Shown here: in pieces, positions 16,511-24,931 of the stretch
Layout: every line of letters begins with the position of its first letter
Numbering within the stretch: position 1 is the first letter of the stretch
Translations under genes and position numbers: made by a program
Notes under the pieces: generated by a model
Databases searched by the model: none
The model's input: the letters and a program-made list of their open reading frames with translations, nothing else
Told to the model about the DNA's origin: nothing
DNA from: Mucilaginibacter flavidus
GTDB taxonomy: Bacteria > Bacteroidota > Bacteroidia > Sphingobacteriales > Sphingobacteriaceae
DNA length: 64,000 nt
Assembly (NCBI RefSeq): GCF_024055575.1
Contig: NZ_JAMXOE010000013.1
Span: forward strand, 108,042 to 172,041
Direction: 5' to 3'

Positions 16511-17866
16511 ATGCCAAACACTGTAAAATTTAACCCCGATTACCCCGAAATAACTCAATCAAACAGCCTTTACGAACGCGCCTTAAAGGTGCAGAAGCCG
16601 GTTACGCAAACCCTGGCAAAAGGCCCGGGCCAGTTTACTAATGGTGTTGCCCCCAAGTACATTAAACGCGGGCAGGGTTCGCACGTATGGGATGTTGATG
16701 GTAACGAGTATATCGACTTCAATTCGGCAATAGGCCCTATTTCACTGGGTTACGCTTATCCCGCAGTTGATGAGGCGATAAAAAAGCAACTGGCTGATGG
16801 TATCACCTTTTCGCTGATGCACCCGCTGGAGGTTGAGCTTTCGGAGTTGATACAGGAAGTTATACCCAATGCCGAGGCGGTAAAAATATCGAAGACCGGG
16901 GCAGATGTATGTTCCGCAGCCATTCGCGTTGCCCGCGCCTTTACCGGTCGCGACAAAATATTTTGCTGTGGCTACCACGGCTGGCACGATTGGTATATCG
17001 GTATTACCAGCCGTAATGCCGGTATCCCTGAGGCTATCCAAAACATGACGTATACCTTCGAGTATAACGACATTGAAGCCATAAAAGCTGCGTTGGATGA
17101 AACCGTTGCCGCGCTGATTTTGGAGCCGTTTATTTTTGAAGCGCCTAAACCAGGCTTTTTGAAAGAACTGGCCGAAGTATGCAAAGCCAACGGAACGCTG
17201 TTAATTTTTGATGAAATGTGGACCGGTTTCCGCATTGCCATAGGCGGTGCACAGGAATATTTTGATGTGAAGGCCGACCTTGCCGTGTACTCAAAAGCCT
17301 GCGCCAACGGCATGCCGATAGCACTGCTTACGGGTCGCGCCGATGTAATGGAGTTGTTCAACTCGGAGGTGTTTAGCTACACCACCTTTGGCGGCGAGGC
17401 GCTGTCGCTGGCTGCCTGTATTGCTACCATAAATGAACTGCGAGATAAAAATGTACCACAGTATCTTGACGAAAAAGGCGCGCTGCTGAAAGACGGCTAC
17501 AACACCCTCGCCATTGAAATGGGCACGGATATCTACACGCGCTGTATAGGCTACAACTGCCGTTCAATGGTGACATTTACCCCCGAAGCAGGCAATGCCC
17601 TTGAGGTAAAAACCCTGATGCAGCAGGAGATGATAAAGCGCGGCGTATTATGGGCCGGCTTCCATAACATGTGCTATAGCCATAGCGATGAGGACATAGC
17701 CTACACCCTTTCAGCCTATCGCGATGTAATGCCAATAATGAAAGAGGCTATACAAAGCGGCAACGTTAAACAGTACCTAAAAGGCGATGTGCTGGAGGCT
17801 GTTTTCCGCAAGGTGAGCAATTACAATATCAAACCAAAGAAAATCATTAGTTCATTGGTTCAATAG
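16511..17866 (+). CDS. Class III aminotransferase (glutamate-1-semialdehyde mutase-like)
   Basis: 451 residues from the ATG at 16511 (a TTG six bases earlier is possible). PLP fold type I: SKTGADVCSAAIRVARAFTG, HGWHDWY, LLIFDEMWTGFR (Asp to PLP nitrogen) and YSKACANGMPIALL with the Schiff-base Lys at about residue 262. The closest named relative is HemL, but the cluster context argues for transamination of a sugar aldehyde or ketone giving an amino sugar. The last coding bases form the left arm of an inverted repeat shared with the next gene start. Confidence 0.85.
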   Translation: MPNTVKFNPDYPEITQSNSLYERALKVQKPVTQTLAKGPGQFTNGVAPKYIKRGQGSHVWDVDGNEYIDFNSAIGPISLGYAYPAVDEAIKKQLADGITFSLMHPLEVELSELIQEVIPNAEAVKISKTGADVCSAAIRVARAFTGRDKIFCCGYHGWHDWYIGITSRNAGIPEAIQNMTYTFEYNDIEAIKAALDETVAALILEPFIFEAPKPGFLKELAEVCKANGTLLIFDEMWTGFRIAIGGAQEYFDVKADLAVYSKACANGMPIALLTGRADVMELFNSEVFSYTTFGGEALSLAACIATINELRDKNVPQYLDEKGALLKDGYNTLAIEMGTDIYTRCIGYNCRSMVTFTPEAGNALEVKTLMQQEMIKRGVLWAGFHNMCYSHSDEDIAYTLSAYRDVMPIMKEAIQSGNVKQYLKGDVLEAVFRKVSNYNIKPKKIISSLVQ

Positions 17867-17935
17867 TTCATTGGTGGGCATAGCAACCTTTAATAACGAA
17901 AAGATACTAATGAACTAATGAGCAAGTGAACTAAT
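17845..17935. repeat. Inverted repeat spanning two coding ends
   Basis: 27-base arms (17845-17871 and 17909-17935; four mismatches) built of TTAGTTCATTGGTT-like units. The left arm codes the C-terminus and stop of the aminotransferase, the right arm ends on the ATG of the SDR gene. It may attenuate or stabilise the mRNA between the two genes. Confidence 0.6.
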
Positions 17936-18740
17936 GAACAACCTTTTCTCACTAAAAGATAAAACTGCAATTGTAACGGGCGCGCTTGGCCTGCTTGGTA
18001 AAAAACACTGCGAGGCCCTGGCATTAGTCGGCGCAAATGTAGTAGTTGCCGATCTGGATGAAAACGGCGCGGAAGCCTTTGCCGAAACGCTCGGCGAACA
18101 GCACGGTGGCCTTGGGATTGACGTTACCAACGAACGTTCCTTAAAAATTGCCCGTGATAAAATACTAACCCGCTATGGGTCGATTGACGTATTGGTGAAC
18201 AACGCCGCGATAAACGACATGTTCGAGAATCCCGGCCTAGCTAAAGATCTCTCGGCATTTGAAAACTACCCGCTGGATGCGTTTAAAAAATCGCTCGACG
18301 TGAATATCACGGGCGTTTTCCTGGCATCGCAGGTATTCGGTACCGTAATGGCCGACCAAAACAGCGGCAGCATTATCAACATAGCTTCTACCTATGGCAT
18401 GGTTGGCCCCGACCAATCTATCTACCGCAACGAATGCGGCGAACAAACCTTTTATAAGTCGCCGGTTTACCCGGTTACCAAGGGCGCGGTAATAAACTTT
18501 ACTCGCTACCTGGCCGCTTACTGGGGTAACAAAGGCGTGCGGGTAAACACGCTTTCGCCGGGCGGGGTTGAGAATGCACAAAACGAATTTTTTATACAAA
18601 GCTATTCGGCCAAAACATTATTGGGCCGAATGGCAACAGCAACTGATTACCAGGGCGCGTTGGTTTTTTTGGCCAGCGAGGCCTCGGCATATATGACCGG
18701 TGCAAACCTGGTAGTTGATGGCGGATGGACCGCTATTTAA
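17934..18740 (+). CDS. Short-chain dehydrogenase/reductase, PtmA-like
   Basis: 268 residues, a classical SDR: NAD(P) motif TGALGLLGK (about 16-24), VADLD, NNAA (about 86-89), catalytic Ser in NIASTYGMVGPDQSIY and YxxxK in YPVTKGAV, C-terminal VVDGGW. The stretch STYGMVGPDQSIY is reminiscent of PtmA, an oxidoreductase of Campylobacter legionaminic acid/flagellin glycosylation loci. Probably oxidises or reduces a sugar hydroxyl/ketone for the neighbouring aminotransferase. Confidence 0.82.
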   Translation: MNNLFSLKDKTAIVTGALGLLGKKHCEALALVGANVVVADLDENGAEAFAETLGEQHGGLGIDVTNERSLKIARDKILTRYGSIDVLVNNAAINDMFENPGLAKDLSAFENYPLDAFKKSLDVNITGVFLASQVFGTVMADQNSGSIINIASTYGMVGPDQSIYRNECGEQTFYKSPVYPVTKGAVINFTRYLAAYWGNKGVRVNTLSPGGVENAQNEFFIQSYSAKTLLGRMATATDYQGALVFLASEASAYMTGANLVVDGGWTAI

Positions 18741-18741
18741 C

Positions 18742-18825
18742 GCTTCACCCCGGTCCTCTCCAAAAGAGAGGGAGGCGTTCTTTTCTTATAGTCCTCTCCT
18801 TTGGAGAGGATTTAGGTGAGGCGGG
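18742..18825. repeat. Palindromic repeat, R6-related
   Basis: TCACCCCGGTCCTCTCC and GGAGAGGATTTAGGTGAGGC are inverted relative to each other with internal CCTCTCC...GGAGAGG hairpins. It sits between the SDR gene and the synthase gene and might attenuate the last gene. Confidence 0.7.
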
Positions 18826-18863
18826 GAGAACATTTTAAACAGAACCCTTAAATATTGATTGAT

Positions 18864-20294
18864 ATGTTAAACGAAAAACTTTCACGCATTAAATTACTCC
18901 TTACAGATTGTGACGGCGTATTAACCGATGGCGGTGTGTATTACGGCGAGACCGGCGAAGAGTTCAAGAAATTCGATATCCGTGACGGGATGGGTGTTGA
19001 AAGGCTGCGCAATTTTGCGGGTGTAACAACCGGCATTATTACCGGCGAACTTTCTCCCTCACTGATTAAACGTGCCGAAAAACTAAAAATAGCAGAGCTG
19101 CACTTAGGGGTGAAAGACAAACCTGCGGCATTTAAAGAAATTTTAGCCCGACTGGAACTGCAACCTGAAGAAATAGCCTACATAGGCGACGATACCAATG
19201 ATTTGGAGGTGATGAAGCTTGCCGGCGTTACCGCTTGCCCGGCTGATGCCATATCTTTTATAAAAGAAGTTGCCGGCATAATATGTGAGGCAAAAGGCGG
19301 ACAGGGATGCTTCAGGGAATTTGCTGAGATGATTATCGCGTCGCATCAAACTTCGGCAAAAGCAGCTTCTTCTGCCAACAGCGTAATTGAACTAAATACC
19401 GGTAAGAAAATAGGGAAAGGAGAACCCTGCTATATAATCGCCGAGATTGGTATCAATCACAACGGTTCGCTCGAAATTGCCAAACAGCTGATTGATGAAG
19501 CGGTTGCCGCCAAAGCCAGCGCTGTAAAATTCCAGAAAAGGACCCCCGAGATTTGCGTGCCAAAGGATCAATGGGATATTATGCGCGATACGCCATGGGG
19601 CCGGATTACTTACATCGATTACAAACGTAAAACTGAATTTGGCATTGCCGAATATGCAACCATCGATCAATATTGTAAAAAGCAGGGGATTGACTGGTTT
19701 GTATCAACCTGGGATGTTGAGGCGGTTGATTTTATGGAACGTTTTGATACCCCTTTGTATAAGCTGGCCTCGGCCTCGTTAACCGATTTTCCGCTGATAA
19801 ACCGGATATTGTTAACAGGTAAACCTTTGATGCTATCAACAGGCATGTCGACCTACAAAGAAATTGAAGATGCCGTAAACCTGGTAAGGGCATTTGATGA
19901 AAATTACCCTTTGCTGGTTGCTCATTCAACATCGGCATACCCATGCAAACCCGAAGAGCTGAACCTCAAAATGATACAGACGCTTGGTGATAAATACCCT
20001 GGCCTCCCAATAGGCTATTCGGGTCACGAAACCGGCCTTGCTACTACCGTAGCAGCGGTATCATTAGGTGCAACATTCGTAGAGCGCCATTTTACCCTCG
20101 ACAGGGCCATGTGGGGTTCTGACCATGCCGCATCCGTAGAGCCACAAGGCTTCCAGCGCCTGGTACGCGATATTCATGATGTGGAAACTGCCACCGGGGA
20201 TGGTGTAAAAAAAGTTTATGAATCTGAACTTGGGCCGATGAAAAGGTTGAGGGTTAATATTGGGGAAGAGTATAGGGATAAATCATTAGCATAA
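18864..20294 (+). CDS. HAD phosphatase (KdsC-like) fused to NeuB-type sugar-acid synthase
   Basis: 476 residues from the ATG at 18864. Residues 1-165 are a KdsC-type HAD phosphatase: LLLTDCDGVLTDGG (Asp15 and Asp17 catalytic), TGIITGELS, KDKPAAF and GDDTNDLEVM. From about 180 comes a NeuB TIM barrel: AEIGINHNG (193), VKFQKRTPE, STWDVEAVDF, AHSTSAYPC, GYSGHETG (about 384), ERHFTLDR. The C-terminal SAF (antifreeze-like) domain usual in NeuB is absent; the protein ends about 20 residues after the barrel. Predicted: condensation of phosphoenolpyruvate with an aldose (phosphate) to a ulosonic acid, with the fused domain removing phosphate. Confidence 0.88.
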   Translation: MLNEKLSRIKLLLTDCDGVLTDGGVYYGETGEEFKKFDIRDGMGVERLRNFAGVTTGIITGELSPSLIKRAEKLKIAELHLGVKDKPAAFKEILARLELQPEEIAYIGDDTNDLEVMKLAGVTACPADAISFIKEVAGIICEAKGGQGCFREFAEMIIASHQTSAKAASSANSVIELNTGKKIGKGEPCYIIAEIGINHNGSLEIAKQLIDEAVAAKASAVKFQKRTPEICVPKDQWDIMRDTPWGRITYIDYKRKTEFGIAEYATIDQYCKKQGIDWFVSTWDVEAVDFMERFDTPLYKLASASLTDFPLINRILLTGKPLMLSTGMSTYKEIEDAVNLVRAFDENYPLLVAHSTSAYPCKPEELNLKMIQTLGDKYPGLPIGYSGHETGLATTVAAVSLGATFVERHFTLDRAMWGSDHAASVEPQGFQRLVRDIHDVETATGDGVKKVYESELGPMKRLRVNIGEEYRDKSLA

Positions 20295-20333
20295 CATTTA
20301 TTATTCGTCAACCAGCGCCAATACAAAACCGCG

Positions 20334-20482
20334 CGTCATTGCGAGGAACGAAGCAACCTCTACATAGGACATTCAAGGACCTTAATGTCCGTGCGAACCT
20401 GTAATCCGGCTGTCCGTTCACCTTGTACATTTTGCTTTATTGATTTGCATGCGTAGAGGTTGCTTCGTTCCTCGCAATGACG
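20334..20482. repeat. Palindromic repeat, family R2, copy 2
   Basis: Perfect 29-base arms (20334-20362 and 20454-20482), starting CGTCATTGCGAGGAACGAAG. It takes up most of the 234-bp gap after the synthase gene and could mark the transcription end of the cluster. Confidence 0.87.
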
Positions 20483-20528
20483 AATTGGTGAGTGCTCTGT
20501 GCATTATTGTATGTATCGGCAATAGAAA

Positions 20529-21488
20529 ATGACATTAATTCAAACAACAACCACCATCCTCATCTGCTGGGTTATTTTAATCATAGCATGGGAACGTATA
20601 TCGCCCTACCGAAAAGGCTTGCCCTTTTTTAGGGAGGGTTTTTGGGTGGATTTGGTTTGGTACACGCTTATCCAAAGCTATGTGCTTAAAATTTTAATAT
20701 TTGATTTTATCATTGCACCACTGCAGCACAGTATTGCCTGGCAGGGCTTTGCGTTTTTTAAAAGCTGGAGCATAGCCGAACAGGTGCTGTTCTTTTTGAT
20801 TACCCATGATCTGTATATCTATCTCTTCCACCGGCTGCAACATGCCAGCAAACTGCTTTGGCGCACGCACGAGGCGCATCATTCGGGTAAGGAAGTTGAT
20901 TTTTTAGCGGGCTCGCGTTCGCACGCAGTTGAGATTATTATTAACCAGACCATTGAATTTGCACCAATTGTTATCCTGGGCGCCCACCCGGAAGTTATCC
21001 CTATAAAGGCTATGCTCGATGCTATGTTCGGTATGTTTATCCATGCAAATATTAACGTTAAGCTGGGCAGGCTGAAATATATTTTTAACTCGCCGGAGCT
21101 GCATTTGTGGCACCATGCCAATTACCGCGAGGTTTTCCATGCTAACTTCTCAACCAAGTTTGCTATTTGGGATTATCTTTTTGGCACGGTTTACGACCCT
21201 GGGTTTAAACCCGGTAACCAGCCCGAAAACTGGGGACTCTATTACGACTATCCGAAAGATTATTTTTTACAGCACGCTTTTTCAGTAAAACGTTTTGACG
21301 AAAAGGGCCTGCTAAAATATAAATGGTTTCGGCGCTATTACAAATCAAGGCCAGCCATTATCATCATAATTAAGAAACTTTTGCGGCTGAATAAAAACGC
21401 CATTGTTGTCAGGATGCACAAACGTAGCCCGGAGCCTGTGTTGATTGAAAATAATGAACGCGAAAATTTAATATCGAATAACAAGTAA
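20529..21488 (+). CDS. Sterol desaturase/fatty-acid hydroxylase family membrane protein
   Basis: 319 residues with several hydrophobic segments (about 5-25, 40-65, 80-105, 145-165) and the histidine clusters of the family: HDLYIYLFHRLQH (about 95-107), HEAHHSG (about 115-121), and LHLWHHAN (about 195-202), which bind a di-iron centre. Members hydroxylate or desaturate lipids in the membrane; possible substrates in Bacteroidota include sphingolipids, carotenoids or fatty acids. The SMR gene follows 11 bases later, so the two may be co-transcribed. Confidence 0.88.
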   Translation: MTLIQTTTTILICWVILIIAWERISPYRKGLPFFREGFWVDLVWYTLIQSYVLKILIFDFIIAPLQHSIAWQGFAFFKSWSIAEQVLFFLITHDLYIYLFHRLQHASKLLWRTHEAHHSGKEVDFLAGSRSHAVEIIINQTIEFAPIVILGAHPEVIPIKAMLDAMFGMFIHANINVKLGRLKYIFNSPELHLWHHANYREVFHANFSTKFAIWDYLFGTVYDPGFKPGNQPENWGLYYDYPKDYFLQHAFSVKRFDEKGLLKYKWFRRYYKSRPAIIIIIKKLLRLNKNAIVVRMHKRSPEPVLIENNERENLISNNK

Positions 21489-21499
21489 ATATAAACCTG

Positions 21500-21877
21500 G
21501 TGGCCTGGATCTACTTATTACTAGCTGCGCTTTGTGAAACGGCGTGGACATTTTGCCTGAAGCTGATGAAATTCAGCGACCTTAAAGCGTTACGGTTCGC
21601 CAATTTATACCGCTGGCACGGTGGCGGCTCCGTGATTAGTCCTTTTGTTGGCTATCTTGTTTTTGGTCTGGCCAACATCTACCTGTTTTCGATGGCGATA
21701 AAACAAATTTCAACAGCTACCGCCTTTGCCGTGTGGACAGCCGTTACCCTTTTATTGATTAAAATTGCCGAAACCACATTTTTTAATCAGCGCACTTCGT
21801 GGATCGAAGTGTTTTTTTTGATGCTGATAATGGTGGGAATAATCGGGTTGAAAACCTATGCAATGCAGGTTAAATAA
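21500..21877 (+). CDS. Small multidrug resistance (SMR) family transporter
   Basis: 125 residues starting with GTG. It has four membrane helices and the membrane-embedded Glu of EmrE-type proteins (AALCETAWTF, about residue 13). Conserved features of helix 3-4 are present (STATAFAVWTAVTLLLIK, then MLIMVGIIGLK). An extra loop of about 15 residues after helix 1 (LYRWHGGGSVISP) makes it longer than the usual 105-110. Likely exports a cationic compound or guanidinium-like metabolite by proton exchange. Confidence 0.85.
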   Translation: MAWIYLLLAALCETAWTFCLKLMKFSDLKALRFANLYRWHGGGSVISPFVGYLVFGLANIYLFSMAIKQISTATAFAVWTAVTLLLIKIAETTFFNQRTSWIEVFFLMLIMVGIIGLKTYAMQVK

Positions 21878-21908
21878 GTAGTTTGGGGTTTCGCAGGCAC
21901 TCCTTTTT

Positions 21909-22030
21909 TGTCATTCTGAACGTAGTGAAGAATCTTATTCTAGCGATTTTTGCGCTTGAAGGTATGCGCATCACTTTTTTAGCGTATACGTATCAATTGT
22001 ATAAGATTCTTCACTACGTTCAGAATGACA
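21909..22030. repeat. Palindromic repeat, family R4
   Basis: 29-base perfect arms (21909-21937 and 22002-22030) starting TGTCATTCTGAACGTAGTG. It lies between convergent SMR and M56 genes and may terminate both. Confidence 0.85.
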
Positions 22031-22072
22031 AGCTTTTTTATCTTTTGAACACCCTTGTTTAAAAAGACAGCC

Positions 22073-24118
22073 CTACTTGTCGGTTGTTTCGTCGCTGGAT
22101 TCTGACGATTCATGCCTGCTGTAATTCCAGTTCACTTTGTCGCCTGATTTTTTTACAAATATCCTTAGTAGCTGCTGGTGAAGCTCTTCGGGCTGTAACA
22201 GACCATCAACGGTTAATCTTTTATTGCTTAACGACATTTCGAAGTCTTTTCTATCTTTTATTATCCCCTTTTTTATGAGGATGTCGGCGGCCTCTTTCAT
22301 CCTTCCATCTGGTTTGAGCGGCGGGATGGGTGGCGTTGGGGCCATAGCTGCCATTGGCGGCATTGCCGGCATCGGGGTCATTGATTGCATCGATGCCATA
22401 GCCATTGGCTTCATCGGGACCATGGGTGTCATAGGCTTAACGGGCATAGGTGGCATTGGTTTCATTGATATTGCTGCAACAGGGGCCATGGCGGGCATCG
22501 GGGTCATTGCCATCATTGGGGCCATAGGCGGCACAGGTTGGGTTATATCTGCATATTCATCAAGCAACTCATCAATTTTCTCACGGTTTTCGCTCACCGG
22601 CTTTGGCTCACCGTTAACATAAAATGATTCTACCATTTTGCGGTCCATAAAAACCTGGTACAGTGTGCCGTCCTTTTTAAAAAGATAGGTTGCTTTAGCT
22701 TTACCGTTTTTACTTTGATGCAGCATCATGACAGTACCATCACCAACTTCGCCCGGCTTGTATATCTTAATCTTGCCATTCATGGTGTCCTTTGCCGCTA
22801 CCGGTGCCTCGCCGGCTTCGGCTTGTTTTGTTTGTTCGTTTTGCTTTAAAAGGGCATCAATTTGCGGTGCGTATTTACCCACCTGGCTGTTCGGCACTGT
22901 TTTGCCATTTACCTTAAGGTCGCTGATTTTTGAACCGGTTTTATTGAACTTATAGATTTTGTTGTCCTTTTTAAAATAGTAAAGGACCTTAGGATCTACC
23001 GTGGTGGTATGTTCTTTGGTTTGCTGATGTTTCGCAACTGATACCTTTACCGGGGTGTTTTTATTTTCTTTATTGGCCGAAAATGCAACTGTGCAAAATC
23101 CGGCGGCCACCAAACAAATGGTGAGCAGCGTTTTTTCCATGATATTTAATGATTGGTTATGATTGTTTACCATGCGTTTAACACGGTTTAATAAATTGCT
23201 TTTGTTATTGGCCAGCGCCATGCTTAAGCCTGGTGCCTGGTATTCCTGGCAGCTTAACAACGCCTGTATATAGCCGTATTTGCTGCTGGCCTGTTCAAGG
23301 GCAATATCGTCGCAGCAGTTTTCGCGCTCGGCTTTAATTAGCTGTGATATCCAAAGCACGGCTGGGTTAAAAAAGAACACGATCTCCATAAAACTTTGCA
23401 GCAGGTTCACCAGGTAGTCGCGGCGGCGGATATGCGCCAGTTCGTGTACCAGTATGGCTTCTACTTCGTCGGTTGATAGTGCGTTTATAAATCCTACGGG
23501 AATCAATATTAGTGGCTTAAAATGCCCTATCACCATGGGTACCTTTGCAATGCCCGATTCCACTATGCCGATAACCTGTTTTATTTTGAGATGAGCGGAT
23601 AACTGGCGCAGCCTGTCGTTCCAATATTTATCCAGCGCCTTTATTTTGGTGTTTTTAAGCTGGTAAACTTCGTAAACGCCGGCTGCCAGCTTAATACTTT
23701 TGGCACAGATAATTAAAAACCATATTAATACAATGGTATTGCTGTGCTCATTTAAATAACCTACCAGGATACTGCCGACGCTTTGTTTCGCTTTGTAGAC
23801 AGGGGAAGCATTGCTTTCCTGCTGTATAACCGCCACATTGGCCGCTGCCGCATTACCCGTGTTTACAATAACCGTGTGCCGGGCTTCTGTCAACTGCAGC
23901 TGCCCTAAAAAGGTAACCACGGTGCCACAGGCAAACAACAGCATGGCGGCAATAAGCAGGTTATATCTTACTGCCGCGCTTTGTCTTTTGGTAAAAACCA
24001 CAACCAGGCCTCCCACAACAGCAAGCAATACGCCCTGCCATAACGAATGCATTAATGTATTGCCCAAAGCTTTAATAAGCTGGCTGCTTAGTAAGCTGCC
24101 TGTTGCTGAAAGTTCCAT
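22073..24118 (-). CDS. BlaR1/MecR1-like M56 metallopeptidase with Met/Pro-rich segment
   Basis: 681 residues. The N-terminal half has four or more membrane helices and the M56 zinc site VHELAHIRRRDY (about 226) with ENCCDDIAL (about 268). A last helix lies near 330. The extracytoplasmic part lacks a penicillin-binding domain; instead it has a region with a repeated YxFKKDxKxYKFN-like pattern and then, at about 525-598, a tract of PM, MP and MAP repeats with some twenty methionines. The C-terminus looks like a small protease-associated domain. Cotranscribed downstream of the BlaI-type repressor (23-bp gap), so it probably senses an envelope signal and triggers repressor cleavage. Confidence 0.88.
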   Translation of the reverse strand: MELSATGSLLSSQLIKALGNTLMHSLWQGVLLAVVGGLVVVFTKRQSAAVRYNLLIAAMLLFACGTVVTFLGQLQLTEARHTVIVNTGNAAAANVAVIQQESNASPVYKAKQSVGSILVGYLNEHSNTIVLIWFLIICAKSIKLAAGVYEVYQLKNTKIKALDKYWNDRLRQLSAHLKIKQVIGIVESGIAKVPMVIGHFKPLILIPVGFINALSTDEVEAILVHELAHIRRRDYLVNLLQSFMEIVFFFNPAVLWISQLIKAERENCCDDIALEQASSKYGYIQALLSCQEYQAPGLSMALANNKSNLLNRVKRMVNNHNQSLNIMEKTLLTICLVAAGFCTVAFSANKENKNTPVKVSVAKHQQTKEHTTTVDPKVLYYFKKDNKIYKFNKTGSKISDLKVNGKTVPNSQVGKYAPQIDALLKQNEQTKQAEAGEAPVAAKDTMNGKIKIYKPGEVGDGTVMMLHQSKNGKAKATYLFKKDGTLYQVFMDRKMVESFYVNGEPKPVSENREKIDELLDEYADITQPVPPMAPMMAMTPMPAMAPVAAISMKPMPPMPVKPMTPMVPMKPMAMASMQSMTPMPAMPPMAAMAPTPPIPPLKPDGRMKEAADILIKKGIIKDRKDFEMSLSNKRLTVDGLLQPEELHQQLLRIFVKKSGDKVNWNYSRHESSESSDETTDK

Positions 24119-24141
24119 ACTGTTGGTTTATTATCGGGTTA

Positions 24142-24540
24142 TTATTCTTTATCTAATTTATTAAGCAGGTCTTTTATCGCTTTTATATCTTCTTTCGAAG
24201 GCGTATTATTGCCCAGTATCTGCATCACCAGGCTGCTTGACGAACCTTTGTACATGGTATCTACAAACTTATTCAGCAGGTGATTTTTTGTTTTTTGTTC
24301 TTCCTCAACAACAATGTATACATGCTTCATCTGGCTCTCGTCGCGTTTTAATATTTCCTTATCAACCATAATTTGCATCAGCTTTAGGGTTGAGGTGTAG
24401 TTAACATCCCTTTGCTCGTTCAGCTTATCGTTTACAAAACGAACCGTAGACGGACCGTGCTCCCAAAGCACCTGCAGTATCTCCAGTTCTGATTTTGTAG
24501 GGTCGAATTTGCGGCTGTTTTTTTCCTGTTCTGAATTCAT
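24142..24540 (-). CDS. BlaI/MecI/CopY-type transcriptional repressor
   Basis: 132 residues from the ATG at 24538-24540; a 49-residue upstream extension has no family similarity. The N-terminal winged helix covers about 10-80 (TKSELEILQVLWEHGPSTVR, then VNYTSTLKLMQIMVDKEILK), followed by the dimerisation helix region. Paired with the M56 gene as in beta-lactam and copper sensing systems. It should repress its own operon. Possible operator: the inverted repeat at 24775-24794. Confidence 0.9.
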   Translation of the reverse strand: MNSEQEKNSRKFDPTKSELEILQVLWEHGPSTVRFVNDKLNEQRDVNYTSTLKLMQIMVDKEILKRDESQMKHVYIVVEEEQKTKNHLLNKFVDTMYKGSSSSLVMQILGNNTPSKEDIKAIKDLLNKLDKE

Positions 24541-24774
24541 AACACAAACGTAGGAATAATTTCGTACGAAACAAGCGATACCTTTATTTTTTTGAAAATA
24601 TTTTAGCAAAAGGTGATTTTGGCATATTAAGAAGCGCGCTGCCCTTGTTAGTTTGTGACCAAAAAGCGGGGAACAGGTTGTGTACAAAAAGCCGGCAGAC
24701 AGCTCCGGGGCATCCGGGAAAATACAAACATCAACGGATTATTGGCGGTAATAAGCGTAACGACAACGAAAATT

Positions 24775-24794
24775 ACTGACACTAATTTGTCAGT
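24775..24794. promoter_or_regulatory. 20-bp operator-like palindrome
   Basis: ACTGACACTAATTTGTCAGT has perfect 7-base arms (ACTGACA / TGTCAGT). It is about 235 bp upstream of the blaI start and could be an operator; BlaI sites usually contain TACA/TGTA, which fits only loosely. Confidence 0.3.
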
Positions 24795-24861
24795 ACTTTT
24801 CGCATTTTTGCGTATCAGAAAAGATTAAAAAGTGCGTTATTATCGAAGAAACAAGCTTTTT

Positions 24862-24882
24862 AGTCACCCAGGGTGACTTTTT
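24862..24882 (+). terminator. Terminator-like hairpin with T tract
   Basis: AGTCACCCAGGGTGACT is a perfect palindrome followed by TTTTTA, in the gap between blaI and mutL. It would end a rightward transcript, although no gene is known upstream on that strand. Confidence 0.5.
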
Positions 24883-24893
24883 ACTGTTCCACC

Positions 24894-24931
24894 CTGTTCC
24901 TTATGTTTCAGTGTGAACAGGAACAGTTTTT
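24894..24931 (+). terminator. Second terminator-like hairpin
   Basis: CTGTTCC (24894-24900) pairs with GGAACAG (24920-24926) and is followed by TTTTTATTG. It lies 12 bases after the previous hairpin, giving a tandem arrangement. Confidence 0.4.
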
